A stretch of 64,000 nt of DNA from Cellulophaga tyrosinoxydans (GCF_900176415.1 NZ_FWXO01000002.1:186001-250000), one strand, 5' to 3'; shown: positions 26,388 to 36,359, counted from the stretch's first letter. Notes: a model not told the origin generated them from the sequence alone. Made by a program: numbers and translations.

Positions 26388-26924
26388 ATGATTTTTTTTA
26401 AAAAAATAGCTCTTGTAGCACTAGTCCTTTTCATAATGTCCTGTGGAAGCTATAATTCCATTGACAGTTTTTATAATACACATAAAAACGACAATCAAGT
26501 AACCGCAGTACGTGTACCGCAATTTATGTTTAGTTTATTAAGTGGTATTTCACCAGAAATAGAATCTCTTATTGGCAACACTAAGGATTTACGCTATATG
26601 CAATTTCCGAGTACAACACCTGCCAGAACTGAGTTCTTAAACAATCAAATGAATGGTATTACAGGAAATAATTTTATTGAAGTATACCGAAAAAATGATG
26701 ATTTAAAACGAAATGTAATTTCCATTAGAGAAAAGAAAAATAGTGTTAAAGAAATCTTGATTTACAACAATAACCTACTGCAAGGTTCATTTCTTTATTT
26801 TAAAGGTGATTTTGATCCAACCAAAGTTAGAGAAATGGCTCAAAATGCAGATTTTGAAAAGCTTACGGATGGTTTACTACAGCAGTATAATCTTAAAACT
26901 CCGGCAGCTACAAATGCTAACTAA
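26388..26924 (+). CDS. DUF4252 lipoprotein
   Basis: A 178-residue lipoprotein. The signal ends in a lipobox (LFIMSCGS, lipidated Cys19), and the mature part matches DUF4252: FMFSLLSGISPEIESLIGNTKDLRYMQF, then short strands and QGSFLYFKGDFDPTKVREMA. I start at ATG 26388; the frame extends 17 codons upstream inside the RluA-like gene but that stretch would block the signal peptide. The family is small, exported and of unknown function. The last 8 bases overlap the convergent DMT transporter gene. Confidence 0.82.
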   Translation: MIFFKKIALVALVLFIMSCGSYNSIDSFYNTHKNDNQVTAVRVPQFMFSLLSGISPEIESLIGNTKDLRYMQFPSTTPARTEFLNNQMNGITGNNFIEVYRKNDDLKRNVISIREKKNSVKEILIYNNNLLQGSFLYFKGDFDPTKVREMAQNADFEKLTDGLLQQYNLKTPAATNAN

Positions 26925-27789
26925 TTGCTTTTTTTCTAGAAGAACGTATACTTTCTATTACAACAGAACTTAATATAATTGCACCACCAATCAAGGTGTT
27001 ACGTGTTGGTATTTCATTTAAAAAGGCTACTCCAATTAGAATACCAAAAACAGGCTGAACACTGCTTAAAATACTAACTGTTGAAATTGAAAAATACTTA
27101 AAACTATTTAAAAACATCGTATGACCAATTGCTGTGGTTAGTAAAGCTAAAAGCATAACTCCTTGCCACTCGTTCATAATTTCCTCCACACTGATAGTAA
27201 GGTAGAAGGGCATTAGTATTACTGCAACCACGCCCATTTGGTAACACATTAACATAGAACCATTATATGCCGCTACTTTTGTTTTTAATAAAATATTACG
27301 TAGCGCATAGAAAAGTGCCGATAGTGTACCTATACAAATTGCTAAAGTATAGTTGTTTTCAAGATCAAAACTCGGAACTAAAAAATAAATACCCAATAAA
27401 ACCAAAAATCCTAATAGAAAATGTGCCTTTTGCAACTTAGTTTTTAGCAAGAGTGGTTCCAATAAAGCGGTAAGTATAGGATATGAAAATAGTGATATCA
27501 TACCTATAGCAACATTCGATAATTTTAATGCATAAAAATAAGTTAACCAATGTAACCCCATAAGCAATCCACTGATTAATACAGGGAGCAAATGGGCTCT
27601 TTCTACTTTAAGTGAAATACCTTTGTACTTACAAAACAGAATTAAAAAAAGTAACGCTAGTATTGCTCTTAAGCCAATAGTTACTGGAACAGGTAAGGCA
27701 ATGTATCTTCCTAAAGCACCAGATGTACTTACAAAAAACATTGCAAGATTTATTTCTAAAAGCTGATTTAAATGTTTGCTTTTCTTCAA
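26917..27789 (-). CDS. EamA/DMT-superfamily transporter
   Basis: A 290-residue membrane protein with ten predicted helices and two EamA repeats, e.g. LLMGLHWLTYFYALKLSNVAIG and TAIGHTMFLNSFKYFSISTVSIL ... GILIGVAFLNEIPT. Such permeases export amino acids or metabolites across the inner membrane. The start must be TTG (27789): an in-frame stop lies two codons upstream and no ATG precedes the first helix except an internal one at residue 17. The gap to the upstream 514-residue gene is 10 bases, so they are likely co-transcribed. The substrate is unknown. Confidence 0.88.
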   Translation of the reverse strand: MKKSKHLNQLLEINLAMFFVSTSGALGRYIALPVPVTIGLRAILALLFLILFCKYKGISLKVERAHLLPVLISGLLMGLHWLTYFYALKLSNVAIGMISLFSYPILTALLEPLLLKTKLQKAHFLLGFLVLLGIYFLVPSFDLENNYTLAICIGTLSALFYALRNILLKTKVAAYNGSMLMCYQMGVVAVILMPFYLTISVEEIMNEWQGVMLLALLTTAIGHTMFLNSFKYFSISTVSILSSVQPVFGILIGVAFLNEIPTRNTLIGGAIILSSVVIESIRSSRKKAIS

Positions 27790-27799
27790 AAATTTAGAT

Positions 27800-29344
27800 T
27801 TATCTTGTCAATGCCAATGCCTTTTCCTTAATTATTTGAGCTACTGGTTTGTTTTGTAAATGACTTTCTAACCACGATAAAATATCCAGATATAAAAACG
27901 CACGTTTTTCATACGGATGGTCCTCATATTTCTTTAACTGATCGTATAATTTCTGAAATTCATTTTTCAAATCACTTGGATAAATTTCGCCCAAACCACG
28001 CAAAAACTTAATCATTTCTTTTTGTACCGCATGAAGATCATTCATTTTTAATAAAAATTTATAGGTACTTTTTAATTGTACTTCTAAGTGGTAATCCATG
28101 CCTGCTTCATAATGTGCTACAAGGCTTAGAACCCTAGCAAAGCACATTAAATCTTCGCGCATTTTTAAATTCTTATTATTTATAATGCGTTTTAAATATT
28201 GAATACAAGTTCTATTATCACCCATACCAAAATACAAGCAAGCAATTTTATAATAAAACAGCATTACATGATGCTCATCTATTCTGTCTTGATGTTTTTG
28301 TATGCCGTATTCTATAATTTTTACTAAATAAACTCCTTTTTCAAAAGTACCGTCTAAAAAATGCTGATTAAGTTTATTACTATTGATGTATAAAAATGAC
28401 AAGGAAGCAACATTATCATTCTGAGGAAAATCTTTCTCGTTGATAGTTGCTTCAAGCTTTTCTAAAGTCTCTTTAAACTGTGAACTATAACGAACATAAA
28501 ATAACGATTCTAATAAATAATTACTGCCCTTTAAGTAAAAAACGGGATTCAAGTAAATCATTTCTTTGTGTTCGTAGAATAAATCGGACCATTTGCTTGC
28601 ATATTTGTAACAAGACAAAAAATCTTGAATTAAAAAACTATACCACAAATGTGCCTTGTACAACCATAGTTTTTCACGAAAACCTAGATCTGACATTTTA
28701 TACTTCGGCAAATGTTTCTCAAAATATTTTTTAATGTATTGATAATCTTCATCACTCCTAACATATCCCATCTTTAGCATTTGTCCATACAGTTGTAATG
28801 ACAAATTAGATAATTTACTAGTCATTACATTTTGAGCTGATAGCTCCTTTGCCTGAATGGCTAATTCATCTGCTCTATCTGGAATACTTCGTGTAATATA
28901 TTGAGTTTCAATTATTTTCTCAAGTTCTACAATTTCATAAGCAATATTTTTTTCTTCGTTTTCAATTGCTGTTGATTTAGCTTTATCTAATATCTTCAAG
29001 CTTTGTTTGTAAAGGCCTTTTTGATATAAAATTGTGGCAAAATCGAGTTGTTCTCTAATTTGCACACGAATATTCTGATTTACAGGATTCAATCTTAAAC
29101 TAACAAGAATTTGCTTGTATAAATGTGCTTTTAAGTTAGATAGTTGTGCCTTTTTTACAATATTCGTATCTAAAATTACTTTTTCATCATAATCCTTTAC
29201 TTTATCTAACAAATTAAAAAGTGCTAAAAATTTAGCATCAGTATTCACCCCTAGCCTACCCACATAAAGCTTAAATTGTCTTTTTTCTGACTTGGATAGT
29301 GATTTTATTAGAACAAATAAAGAATCTTTATTAGCATTTGTCAT
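27800..29344 (-). CDS. Conserved hypothetical helical-repeat protein
   Basis: A 514-residue soluble all-helical protein with TPR-like pairs (FATILYQKGLYKQSLKILDKA, KIACLYFGMGDNRTCIQYLKRI) but no enzyme motif, signal peptide or membrane segment. The N-terminus, DSLFVLIKSLSKSEKRQFKLYV, is distinctive; I recall similar proteins in many Flavobacteriia but no function. Repeat scaffolds of this kind bind proteins. It is divergent from leuA (146-base gap) and 10 bases from the DMT transporter downstream. A TATATTTG box about 88 bases before the ATG may be its promoter. Confidence 0.8.
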   Translation of the reverse strand: MTNANKDSLFVLIKSLSKSEKRQFKLYVGRLGVNTDAKFLALFNLLDKVKDYDEKVILDTNIVKKAQLSNLKAHLYKQILVSLRLNPVNQNIRVQIREQLDFATILYQKGLYKQSLKILDKAKSTAIENEEKNIAYEIVELEKIIETQYITRSIPDRADELAIQAKELSAQNVMTSKLSNLSLQLYGQMLKMGYVRSDEDYQYIKKYFEKHLPKYKMSDLGFREKLWLYKAHLWYSFLIQDFLSCYKYASKWSDLFYEHKEMIYLNPVFYLKGSNYLLESLFYVRYSSQFKETLEKLEATINEKDFPQNDNVASLSFLYINSNKLNQHFLDGTFEKGVYLVKIIEYGIQKHQDRIDEHHVMLFYYKIACLYFGMGDNRTCIQYLKRIINNKNLKMREDLMCFARVLSLVAHYEAGMDYHLEVQLKSTYKFLLKMNDLHAVQKEMIKFLRGLGEIYPSDLKNEFQKLYDQLKKYEDHPYEKRAFLYLDILSWLESHLQNKPVAQIIKEKALALTR

Positions 29345-29431
29345 CGTAAAAAATGTTGTTTAACTACTTGTTTATCAATTATTTAAATACCCTTAAAAGT
29401 AACTTAACGTTGTAAATGATTTTTCGAGTCC

Positions 29432-29439
29432 CAAATATA
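29432..29439 (-). promoter_or_regulatory. Possible promoter (TATATTTG) of the helical-repeat gene
   Basis: Minus-strand TATATTTG fits TAnnTTTG and lies 87 bases before the ATG at 29344. No -33 TTG is clear. Confidence 0.4.
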
Positions 29440-29490
29440 TAGTAAGAGTAAGTATATATTCGTAATGACTAGTAAAATTACGCAATTATA

Positions 29491-30663
29491 ATGAGCAAAG
29501 ATAAAGTACAAATTTTTGATACCACACTTAGAGACGGAGAACAAGTACCAGGCTGTAAATTAGATACAAAACAGAAATTAGTAATTGCAGAACGATTAGA
29601 ACTTCTCGGAGTTGATGTCATCGAAGCTGGGTTTCCGATTTCTAGTCCTGGAGATTTTAACTCTGTTCAAGAAATTGCAAAAATTATAAAAAATGTAACT
29701 GTTTGTGGTTTAACAAGAGCCGTTAGAAAAGATATAGAAGTAGCAGCTGAGGCACTAAAATATGCTAAGAGACCAAGAATACACACTGGCATTGGAACTT
29801 CAGAATCACATATAAAATTTAAATTCAACTCAAATAAAGACGCCATTATTGAACGTGCTATTGAAGCCGTTTCTTATGCAAAAACCTTTGTGGAAGATGT
29901 TGAATTTTATGCAGAAGATGCTGGAAGAACAGATAATGAATTTTTAGCGAGAGTTTGCGAAGCAGCTATAAAAGCCGGAGCAACAGTACTTAACATTCCG
30001 GATACCACTGGATATTGTTTGCCTGAAGAATATGGTGCAAAAATTAAATATTTACGTGAAAATGTAAAAGGCATAGACAAAGCTATTTTATCTTGTCATT
30101 GCCATAATGATTTAGGTTTAGCAACAGCAAATTCTATTGCGGGTGTAATTAACGGGGCTCGACAAATAGAATGTACTATTAATGGAATTGGTGAACGTGC
30201 AGGTAACACGGCACTAGAAGAGGTTGTGATGATTTTAAGGCAACATCCAAGATTAAACCTTGATACAAATATCAACAGTAAATTACTAAATGATACGAGT
30301 AGAATGGTATCTCAAAAAATGGGTATGATAGTGCAACCTAACAAAGCTATTGTTGGCGCCAATGCATTTGCTCACAGCTCAGGTATTCATCAAGATGGTG
30401 TTATAAAAAATAGAGAAACCTACGAAATTATTGATCCTGCTGATGTTGGTGTCGATGAATCTTCTATTGTACTTACCGCGAGAAGCGGTAGAGCAGCTTT
30501 GGCCTACAGAGCTAAAAATGTTGGTTATGAATTAACTAAATTACAATTGGATGTTGTTTATGATGAATTCTTAAAATATGCCGATCAGAAAAAAGAAATT
30601 TTAGACGAAGATATTCATAGAATTATAGAAAGCAGTCCAGTAAAAATAGAAAGTATAGCCTAA
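29491..30663 (+). CDS. leuA: 2-Isopropylmalate synthase, short form
   Basis: A 390-residue HMGL-like TIM-barrel enzyme condensing acetyl-CoA with 2-ketoisovalerate, the first leucine step. It starts [19 protein letters not shown] and has [15 protein letters not shown] (metal His) and [17 protein letters not shown], plus [15 protein letters not shown]. The C-terminal allosteric LeuA domain of the 520-residue enzymes is missing; the protein stops after the communication helices. Short forms are common in this class and could be feedback-insensitive, or act in a related reaction such as citramalate or homocitrate synthesis. leuB follows with a one-base overlap and supports leucine synthesis. Confidence 0.9.
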   Translation: MSKDKVQIFDTTLRDGEQVPGCKLDTKQKLVIAERLELLGVDVIEAGFPISSPGDFNSVQEIAKIIKNVTVCGLTRAVRKDIEVAAEALKYAKRPRIHTGIGTSESHIKFKFNSNKDAIIERAIEAVSYAKTFVEDVEFYAEDAGRTDNEFLARVCEAAIKAGATVLNIPDTTGYCLPEEYGAKIKYLRENVKGIDKAILSCHCHNDLGLATANSIAGVINGARQIECTINGIGERAGNTALEEVVMILRQHPRLNLDTNINSKLLNDTSRMVSQKMGMIVQPNKAIVGANAFAHSSGIHQDGVIKNRETYEIIDPADVGVDESSIVLTARSGRAALAYRAKNVGYELTKLQLDVVYDEFLKYADQKKEILDEDIHRIIESSPVKIESIA

Positions 30664-31781
30664 TGGAATTAAAAATAACTCTTTTGCCTGGAGATGGTAT
30701 TGGTCCGGAGGTTATCGCACAGGCTGTAAAGTGTTTACAAGCTGTTGAGGAAACTTTTAATCATCAATTTACGTACACAACAGCATTAATTGGTGCAGCG
30801 GCAATCTATAAAACCGGAGACCCTTTACCCGACAGCACTATTGAACTTTGTAAAAATTCTGATGCCGTACTATTTGGTGCAATTGGAGCTCCTGAATTTG
30901 ACAATAATCCAGATGCTAAAATAAGACCAGAAGATGGATTGTTTAGGCTAAGAAATGAACTTGGTGTATTTGCAAACATTAGACCAGTTGCTGTTTTTCC
31001 TACCTTAATCAAAAAGTCACCTTTAAAAGAAGCTGTGCTCCGAGGTACAGATTTTGTAATATATAGAGAATTAACAAGTGGTATTTATTGTGGTGAAAAG
31101 TTTTTAAGTCCAGATGGTTCTTATGCAACTGATCTGAGTAAATATACCGAATCTGAAATTAGCCGAATTACCCACTTAGCTTTTAAAGCGGCAAGAAAAC
31201 GAAGAAAAAAACTAACGCTCATAGATAAATCTAATGTTTTAGAGACATCTAGATTATGGCGTAGAGTTGTTAAAAGAATTGCTGAGAGTTATCCTGATGT
31301 AGAATTAGAATGTATTTACCTGCACAATGCAATTATGCAAATGATCTTAAATCCAAGCAGATTTGATGTTATTCTTGCTGCAAATTTATTTGGTGATATA
31401 ATTTCTGATCAAGCAAGCGTTATCGGGGGTTCTATAGGACTACTCCCTTCTGCATCTATTGGAACTGATAAAGCAATGTTCGAACCTATACATGGTTCTT
31501 ATCCTCAAGCACAAGGTAAAGATATCGCAAATCCTATTGCTGCAATTTTATCTGCAGCAATGCTATTGCAACATTATGGATTAGAGGAAGAATCTAGAGC
31601 CGTAGTATCTGCGGTTAATAAATCTTTTAAGAAAAACATAGTCACTCCAGATATAAATCCAAAAAGCAAATACGGAACCAATAATGTAGGCGATTTTATA
31701 GCCAGCAATATTGTTGATACAGATGACAGTTTAAACATGAATTACGAAAATATTGGATTAGGTAAATCCACTATTATTTAA
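30663..31781 (+). CDS. leuB: 3-Isopropylmalate dehydrogenase
   Basis: A 372-residue beta-decarboxylating dehydrogenase that oxidises and decarboxylates 3-isopropylmalate with NAD. Signatures: ITLLPGDGIGPEV at the start, AAIYKTGDPLPDSTIE with the substrate-recognition loop, LRNELGVFANIRPV, LTLIDKSNVLETSRLWRRV, NLFGDIISDQASVIGGSIG and FEPIHGSYP. The ATG shares its A with the leuA stop (TAATG), so the two are coupled. leuC and leuD are not in the window. A terminator follows. Confidence 0.96.
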   Translation: MELKITLLPGDGIGPEVIAQAVKCLQAVEETFNHQFTYTTALIGAAAIYKTGDPLPDSTIELCKNSDAVLFGAIGAPEFDNNPDAKIRPEDGLFRLRNELGVFANIRPVAVFPTLIKKSPLKEAVLRGTDFVIYRELTSGIYCGEKFLSPDGSYATDLSKYTESEISRITHLAFKAARKRRKKLTLIDKSNVLETSRLWRRVVKRIAESYPDVELECIYLHNAIMQMILNPSRFDVILAANLFGDIISDQASVIGGSIGLLPSASIGTDKAMFEPIHGSYPQAQGKDIANPIAAILSAAMLLQHYGLEEESRAVVSAVNKSFKKNIVTPDINPKSKYGTNNVGDFIASNIVDTDDSLNMNYENIGLGKSTII

Positions 31782-31808
31782 ATATGTTTTATTTATAATT
31801 AGTCGCTT

Positions 31809-31836
31809 AAAAGCCTCTTCATTAGAAGGGGCTTTT
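31809..31836. terminator. Bidirectional terminator between leuB and the TlpA-like gene
   Basis: AAAAGCCTCTTC pairs with GAAGGGGCTTTT (one G-T pair) around a 4-base loop, 27 bases after leuB and 4 bases before the convergent stop at 31841; six T follow. Confidence 0.88.
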
Positions 31837-31840
31837 TTGT

Positions 31841-33067
31841 TTATTCGTTCTCCAATGTTTCAACGATAGAATTAAATTCCTTCTTAAATTCAAGAAATTT
31901 ATCGCCAGTAGCGGGTCCATTAAAACCTGTTTTGATTTTTCGCACCAATCCTTTTTTATCTATAAATATAGTGGTAGGGTACGAAAGAACGTGGTTTAAC
32001 ATGGGGAGTTTTTTTTGAGCAATATCTTTATCGGCATCTCCATATTGCGCTAATAATATAGGATACTCCACTCCTATTCTGTCCTTTAATCTTTTAATAC
32101 TTTTATAGGCTTCCTCTTCAGTTTTGGCATACTCAAAAGCTAAGGCCACTACTTTTAGTTCTGTATTTTTGTTTTCTTTTAAATAGGATACTAAAAACTT
32201 AGTTTCATCTAAACAATTAGGGCACCAAGTACCCATTACTTGCACTACTACAGGTTTATTTTGAAATTCGTTATCGGATAGCGCAATCATTTGTCCTTCG
32301 TCATTTGGAAAGGAGAAATTAAAAGTTTCATAGCCTTTTTTCAGAAATGTAAGTGAATCTTCATTTGGTAGCTCAAAAACTTCATTTCTTTTGGCTACAA
32401 AAGGCTCTTTAAAATGGTTACCCGAATAAAACATTCCGTTTAAAGTACTGTCATTGACAATTTTTGCCGTAAATAGAAAAGCATGTGCACCATCAAAAGC
32501 AGAAAGTTTTACAGAATCACCATACACCAATCCGTCTAAATAACGATAATCACCAGTAGTTGTTCTAAAGGTACCTGTTACTTTATTTCCGTTCTGAACA
32601 AAAATACCTTTGCCTAAATATTCCTCTGGAGTTCCAGGACTGAAGTTTGTTTCCCAGACACCTGAAATTAACTCCGATGCTGTTTTGTTTGAGGTAAATC
32701 TTTTTTCTATTCCGTGGGTTGCTGTAAATGGAACAATTCTATTTAAACTTTCTTTAATAAAATCTCCTTTGATAAAATCCTTAGAAAATTCCCCTTTTAA
32801 ATATCCCTCAAAAACCGGCATTTGAATTAAAATGGAATCCCCATATACATTTATTTCATCAACAACTATTATTTCATCTGCATTATATACCTTCCCTTCG
32901 TAAGTTCCATCAAAGTTTTTTTCTAACTTTAAATTAAAGGGTAATTTTTGATTATCCAACACCGACAACTCTACAAGCCAATTTCCTTCATTTAAAATGT
33001 TGGTATTATCTTTTTTACATCCTAAAAAACAAAATAATACAATGACTCCGCAAATTAATCTCTTCAT
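31841..33067 (-). CDS. TlpA/thioredoxin-like lipoprotein with an N-terminal beta domain
   Basis: A 408-residue lipoprotein (lipobox CFLGC, Cys17). Residues 25-230 form a beta-rich region of two similar halves (GTYEGKVYNADEIIV and VTGTFRTTTGDYRYLDG), probably lipocalin-like; residues 245-408 form a TlpA-type thioredoxin domain with redox motif WCPNC (C282, C285) and a cis-Pro region SYPTTIF. It should act in the periplasm as a thiol:disulfide reductase, e.g. in cytochrome c maturation or protein repair, and may assist CcsBA. A purine-rich AAAGGA lies just before the start, a rare clear Shine-Dalgarno site here. Confidence 0.88.
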   Translation of the reverse strand: MKRLICGVIVLFCFLGCKKDNTNILNEGNWLVELSVLDNQKLPFNLKLEKNFDGTYEGKVYNADEIIVVDEINVYGDSILIQMPVFEGYLKGEFSKDFIKGDFIKESLNRIVPFTATHGIEKRFTSNKTASELISGVWETNFSPGTPEEYLGKGIFVQNGNKVTGTFRTTTGDYRYLDGLVYGDSVKLSAFDGAHAFLFTAKIVNDSTLNGMFYSGNHFKEPFVAKRNEVFELPNEDSLTFLKKGYETFNFSFPNDEGQMIALSDNEFQNKPVVVQVMGTWCPNCLDETKFLVSYLKENKNTELKVVALAFEYAKTEEEAYKSIKRLKDRIGVEYPILLAQYGDADKDIAQKKLPMLNHVLSYPTTIFIDKKGLVRKIKTGFNGPATGDKFLEFKKEFNSIVETLENE

Positions 33068-33143
33068 AACATCCTTTCTTTAATCAGCCTACAAGAAACA
33101 ATTTATAATTTAAAAATTAAAAATAAAATCCGTCGAATACCTG

Positions 33144-33174
33144 TTGAATGTATAAACACATTGTTTTATATTTG
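33144..33174 (+). promoter_or_regulatory. Promoter of pheT (TTG-20-TATATTTG)
   Basis: TTG at 33144-33146, 20 bases, then TATATTTG at 33167-33174: an excellent match to the Bacteroidota housekeeping promoter. It gives a leader of about 150 bases before pheT with no clear attenuator in it. Confidence 0.65.
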
Positions 33175-33334
33175 TTCGCTTATTATTAATACACACTTTT
33201 TAAGTACTTGTATTGATTTTAGTTAATTAAAATTTAAACACAAACCATTACTAACCCTCAAGTTTAAATACGCTAGAAACTATTTTTTAAGTTTTCTATG
33301 CCTAAACTAAAATTGAGTTTGCAAATACAATTTA

Positions 33335-35761
33335 ATGAAAATCTCGTATAACTGGCTAAAACAATTTTTACAATTAAGCTGGGAAGCTGAAAAAACAGCA
33401 GATTTATTAACCGATCTTGGATTAGAAGTAGAAGGCATTGAACCATTTGAATCTGTAAGAGGTGGTTTAAAAGGAATTGTTGTTGGTCATGTTTTGTCGT
33501 GTTCAAAACACCCGAATGCTGATAAGTTAAATATTACTATGGTTGATATAGGATTGGAAAATCCTGTTCAAATAGTTTGTGGTGCTGCCAATGTTGCACA
33601 AGGTCAAAATGTGCCAGTTGCTACTATTGGTACTAAGCTTTTTACCCCAGAAGGCGAAGAATGGGTTATAAAAAAAGGAAAAATACGAGGAGAAGAAAGT
33701 CATGGGATGATTTGTGCTGAGGATGAAATAGGTCTAGGTACAAGTCATGATGGAATTATGATTTTAGGTAGCGATTTAAAACCTGGTACACCTTGCTCTG
33801 AACTTTTTGAGGTGGAAAATGATATTGTCTTTGAAATTGGGTTAACACCAAATAGAGCCGATGCTATGAGCCATTTAGGTGTAGCTAGGGATTTAAAAGC
33901 TGGTTTAAAGCAAAAAGATATTCAACTTGAATTAATTACACCATCGGTTAGTAATTTTTCTGTAACCAATAGATCATTAAAAATAGATGTTAATGTTGCT
34001 GATAGTAAATTGGCACCAAGATATTGTGGTGTAACTATTAGTAATTTAACCGTTCAGGAGTCACCAACATGGCTAAAAAACAGATTAAAGGCTATTGGAC
34101 TAAACCCTATAAATAATATTGTAGACACAACAAACTATGTGCTGCATGAATTAGGGCAACCACTACATGCATTTGATGCTAATAAAATTAAAGATCATAA
34201 AATAATAGTAAAAACACTTCCAAAAGGAACAAAATTTACAACTCTTGACGCTACTGAGATTGAGTTACATGAGGATGATTTAATGATTTGTGATGCCGAA
34301 AAACCATTATGCATTGCAGGTGTATATGGTGGTTTAAATTCTGGTGTTACCAATGAAACCACTTCTATTTTCTTAGAAAGTGCATATTTTGATCCAATTT
34401 CTATTCGTAAAACATCAAAAAGACATGGTTTCAACACCGATGCTTCCTTTCGTTTTGAACGTGGAATAGACATTAATAGCGTAGAATATAGTTTAAAAAG
34501 AGCGGCAATATTAATTCAGCAAATAGCTGGAGGAGATATTACATCTGATTTAGTTGATTTCTACCCTACAAAGAAGAACGATTATCAAGTGTTTTTAACC
34601 TTCGAAAAAATAAATAAACTTATAGGTCAAGAAATTCCACAAGATACTATTAAGTCAATTTTAGCTTCTTTAGAAATAAAATTAAATAACGTTACAGAAA
34701 CTGGTTTAGGTCTTACAATCCCTTTTTACAGAGTGGATGTACGCAGAGAGGTTGATGTTATTGAAGAACTATTGCGTGTATATGGTTATAACAATATTAA
34801 TTTTAAAAATAAATTAAACGCTTCTATAGCCACTACAACACCTTTTGAAGATTATAAAATACAAGCAACCATTGGTGATTTTTTAGCAGCTAAAGGTTTC
34901 AATGAAATTTTGACAAATAGCTTGTCGAATCCAAATTATAACAATCTAAATACAACATTAAAGGAAGAACAAACGGTAAAAATTATAAATCCATTGAGTA
35001 ATGATTTATCTGTTATGAGAAAATCATTATTATTTTCTGGTTTAGAGTCTGTTGTTTTTAACAGTAATAGAAAACGTCAAAACCTTAAATTTTTTGAATT
35101 TGGAAAGAGTTATCATGTTTACAACGCTAAATATGTTGAAAACAAGCATTTAACACTTTATGTAACTGGAAATAAAAGTGATGAAAATTGGGTTGCGCCA
35201 GCTCAAAAAATTAGCTTCTTTACTTTAAAATCATATGTAGAAGCTATACTTCGACGACTTGGAATTAGCAATCTTACTTCCAAAGTTTCTCATGGAGAAG
35301 AATTTGCCGAAGGTTTAGTTTTATCCTCTCAAAAGACCGATTTAGTGGAATTTGGGACACTTAAAAAATCTATTTTAAAAGCATTTGACTTAAAAAACGA
35401 AGTGCTTTTTGCTGATTTCAAATGGGACGCTATACTAGAATTATTAGCACCAAGCAGTATAACGTACAAAGAGATTTCTAAATTCCCTGAAGTAAAAAGA
35501 GATTTTGCACTTTTATTAAACGAAGAGGTAAGCTTTAAAGATGTGTATGATTTATCCTTTGAAACAGAAAAGTCTTTGTTACAAGATGTAAGTTTATTTG
35601 ATGTATATACAGGTTCTAAATTACCAAAAGGCAAAAAATCTTATGCTGTAAGTTTTACCTTAAAATCTGAAAAAGAAACATTAACAGACAAACAAATTGA
35701 AAAGATAATGGGTAAGTTTCAAGAAAAATTTGAAACTAAGTTAGGCGCAGAATTACGATAA
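33335..35761 (+). CDS. pheT: Phenylalanyl-tRNA synthetase beta subunit
   Basis: An 808-residue aminoacyl-tRNA synthetase subunit. Domains in order: N-terminal MKISYNWLKQFLQLSW, an EMAP-like tRNA-binding domain (about 40-150), B3/B4 editing domain (SFRFERGIDINSVEYSL region), B5 (about 405-475), the catalytic-like core and a C-terminal FDX-ACB anticodon-binding domain (FPEVKRDFALLLNEEVSFKDV). It forms the alpha2-beta2 enzyme with PheS, whose gene is not adjacent, as often in this phylum. The length is standard. Cytoplasmic. Confidence 0.97.
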   Translation: MKISYNWLKQFLQLSWEAEKTADLLTDLGLEVEGIEPFESVRGGLKGIVVGHVLSCSKHPNADKLNITMVDIGLENPVQIVCGAANVAQGQNVPVATIGTKLFTPEGEEWVIKKGKIRGEESHGMICAEDEIGLGTSHDGIMILGSDLKPGTPCSELFEVENDIVFEIGLTPNRADAMSHLGVARDLKAGLKQKDIQLELITPSVSNFSVTNRSLKIDVNVADSKLAPRYCGVTISNLTVQESPTWLKNRLKAIGLNPINNIVDTTNYVLHELGQPLHAFDANKIKDHKIIVKTLPKGTKFTTLDATEIELHEDDLMICDAEKPLCIAGVYGGLNSGVTNETTSIFLESAYFDPISIRKTSKRHGFNTDASFRFERGIDINSVEYSLKRAAILIQQIAGGDITSDLVDFYPTKKNDYQVFLTFEKINKLIGQEIPQDTIKSILASLEIKLNNVTETGLGLTIPFYRVDVRREVDVIEELLRVYGYNNINFKNKLNASIATTTPFEDYKIQATIGDFLAAKGFNEILTNSLSNPNYNNLNTTLKEEQTVKIINPLSNDLSVMRKSLLFSGLESVVFNSNRKRQNLKFFEFGKSYHVYNAKYVENKHLTLYVTGNKSDENWVAPAQKISFFTLKSYVEAILRRLGISNLTSKVSHGEEFAEGLVLSSQKTDLVEFGTLKKSILKAFDLKNEVLFADFKWDAILELLAPSSITYKEISKFPEVKRDFALLLNEEVSFKDVYDLSFETEKSLLQDVSLFDVYTGSKLPKGKKSYAVSFTLKSEKETLTDKQIEKIMGKFQEKFETKLGAELR

Positions 35762-35768
35762 TAGCATT

Positions 35769-36320
35769 CTATACTTTACTTAGCTTATGGTCAACACTAT
35801 CAATTACATGGAAAACACCATTACATTGATTTGCATCGGCTTTTGTAATTACAGATTTATGACCAAATTTATCTGTTAATACAATATCTAAACCGCTCAT
35901 AGAAGCAGTTAATATATCACCAGAAATTGTTGTGAATGTAGCTTGGCCTTTTCCACTACAAAGAGCTTTCAATATTTTAGAAGCCGTAAGTTTTCCAGCA
36001 ACAATATGATAACCTAAAAGTGTTTGTAATTCTTTTTTGTTTTTTACACGAACAAGTTCTATCACTTTTTTCTTAGTAGAATTGTCAAAGTTTATATCGC
36101 TTGGAGCAAAAACAGTAAAAGGTCCATCATTATCAAGAATTAAATCTAAATCTGATGCTTTTACAGCAGCCAATAAAAGATCATGATTACCAGAATCTTT
36201 AGCATTTTTGTAAATAGACTTTTCAGGATCCATTTGTTTATTATCCGCAGAATTTTGAGCTATAACACTACAAATGCTAAGCGAAAATAGCAACACTAGG
36301 GGGAATTTTAAGTAGTTCAT
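35769..36320 (-). CDS. Exported fasciclin-domain protein
   Basis: A 183-residue protein with a signal peptide (LVLLFSLSICSVIAQ) and one fasciclin (FAS1) domain: KASDLDLILDNDGPFTVFAPSDINF, LGYHIVAGKLTASKIL and CNGVFHVIDSV carry the H1/H2 boxes. FAS1 domains mediate adhesion or ligand binding at the surface or in the periplasm. Single-domain exported forms are common in Bacteroidota. Convergent with pheT (7-base gap). The region upstream carries two palindromic sequences (36360-36417), suggesting specific regulation. Confidence 0.88.
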   Translation of the reverse strand: MNYLKFPLVLLFSLSICSVIAQNSADNKQMDPEKSIYKNAKDSGNHDLLLAAVKASDLDLILDNDGPFTVFAPSDINFDNSTKKKVIELVRVKNKKELQTLLGYHIVAGKLTASKILKALCSGKGQATFTTISGDILTASMSGLDIVLTDKFGHKSVITKADANQCNGVFHVIDSVDHKLSKV

Positions 36321-36359
36321 GCGTATGCGTGCCTTTAAGTATTGTTCTTAGTTTTGGGG

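Noticed and set aside
33174-33334. pheT leader as an attenuator or riboswitch
   Set aside because: The roughly 150-base leader has only weak, interrupted complementarity and no leader peptide rich in Phe codons.
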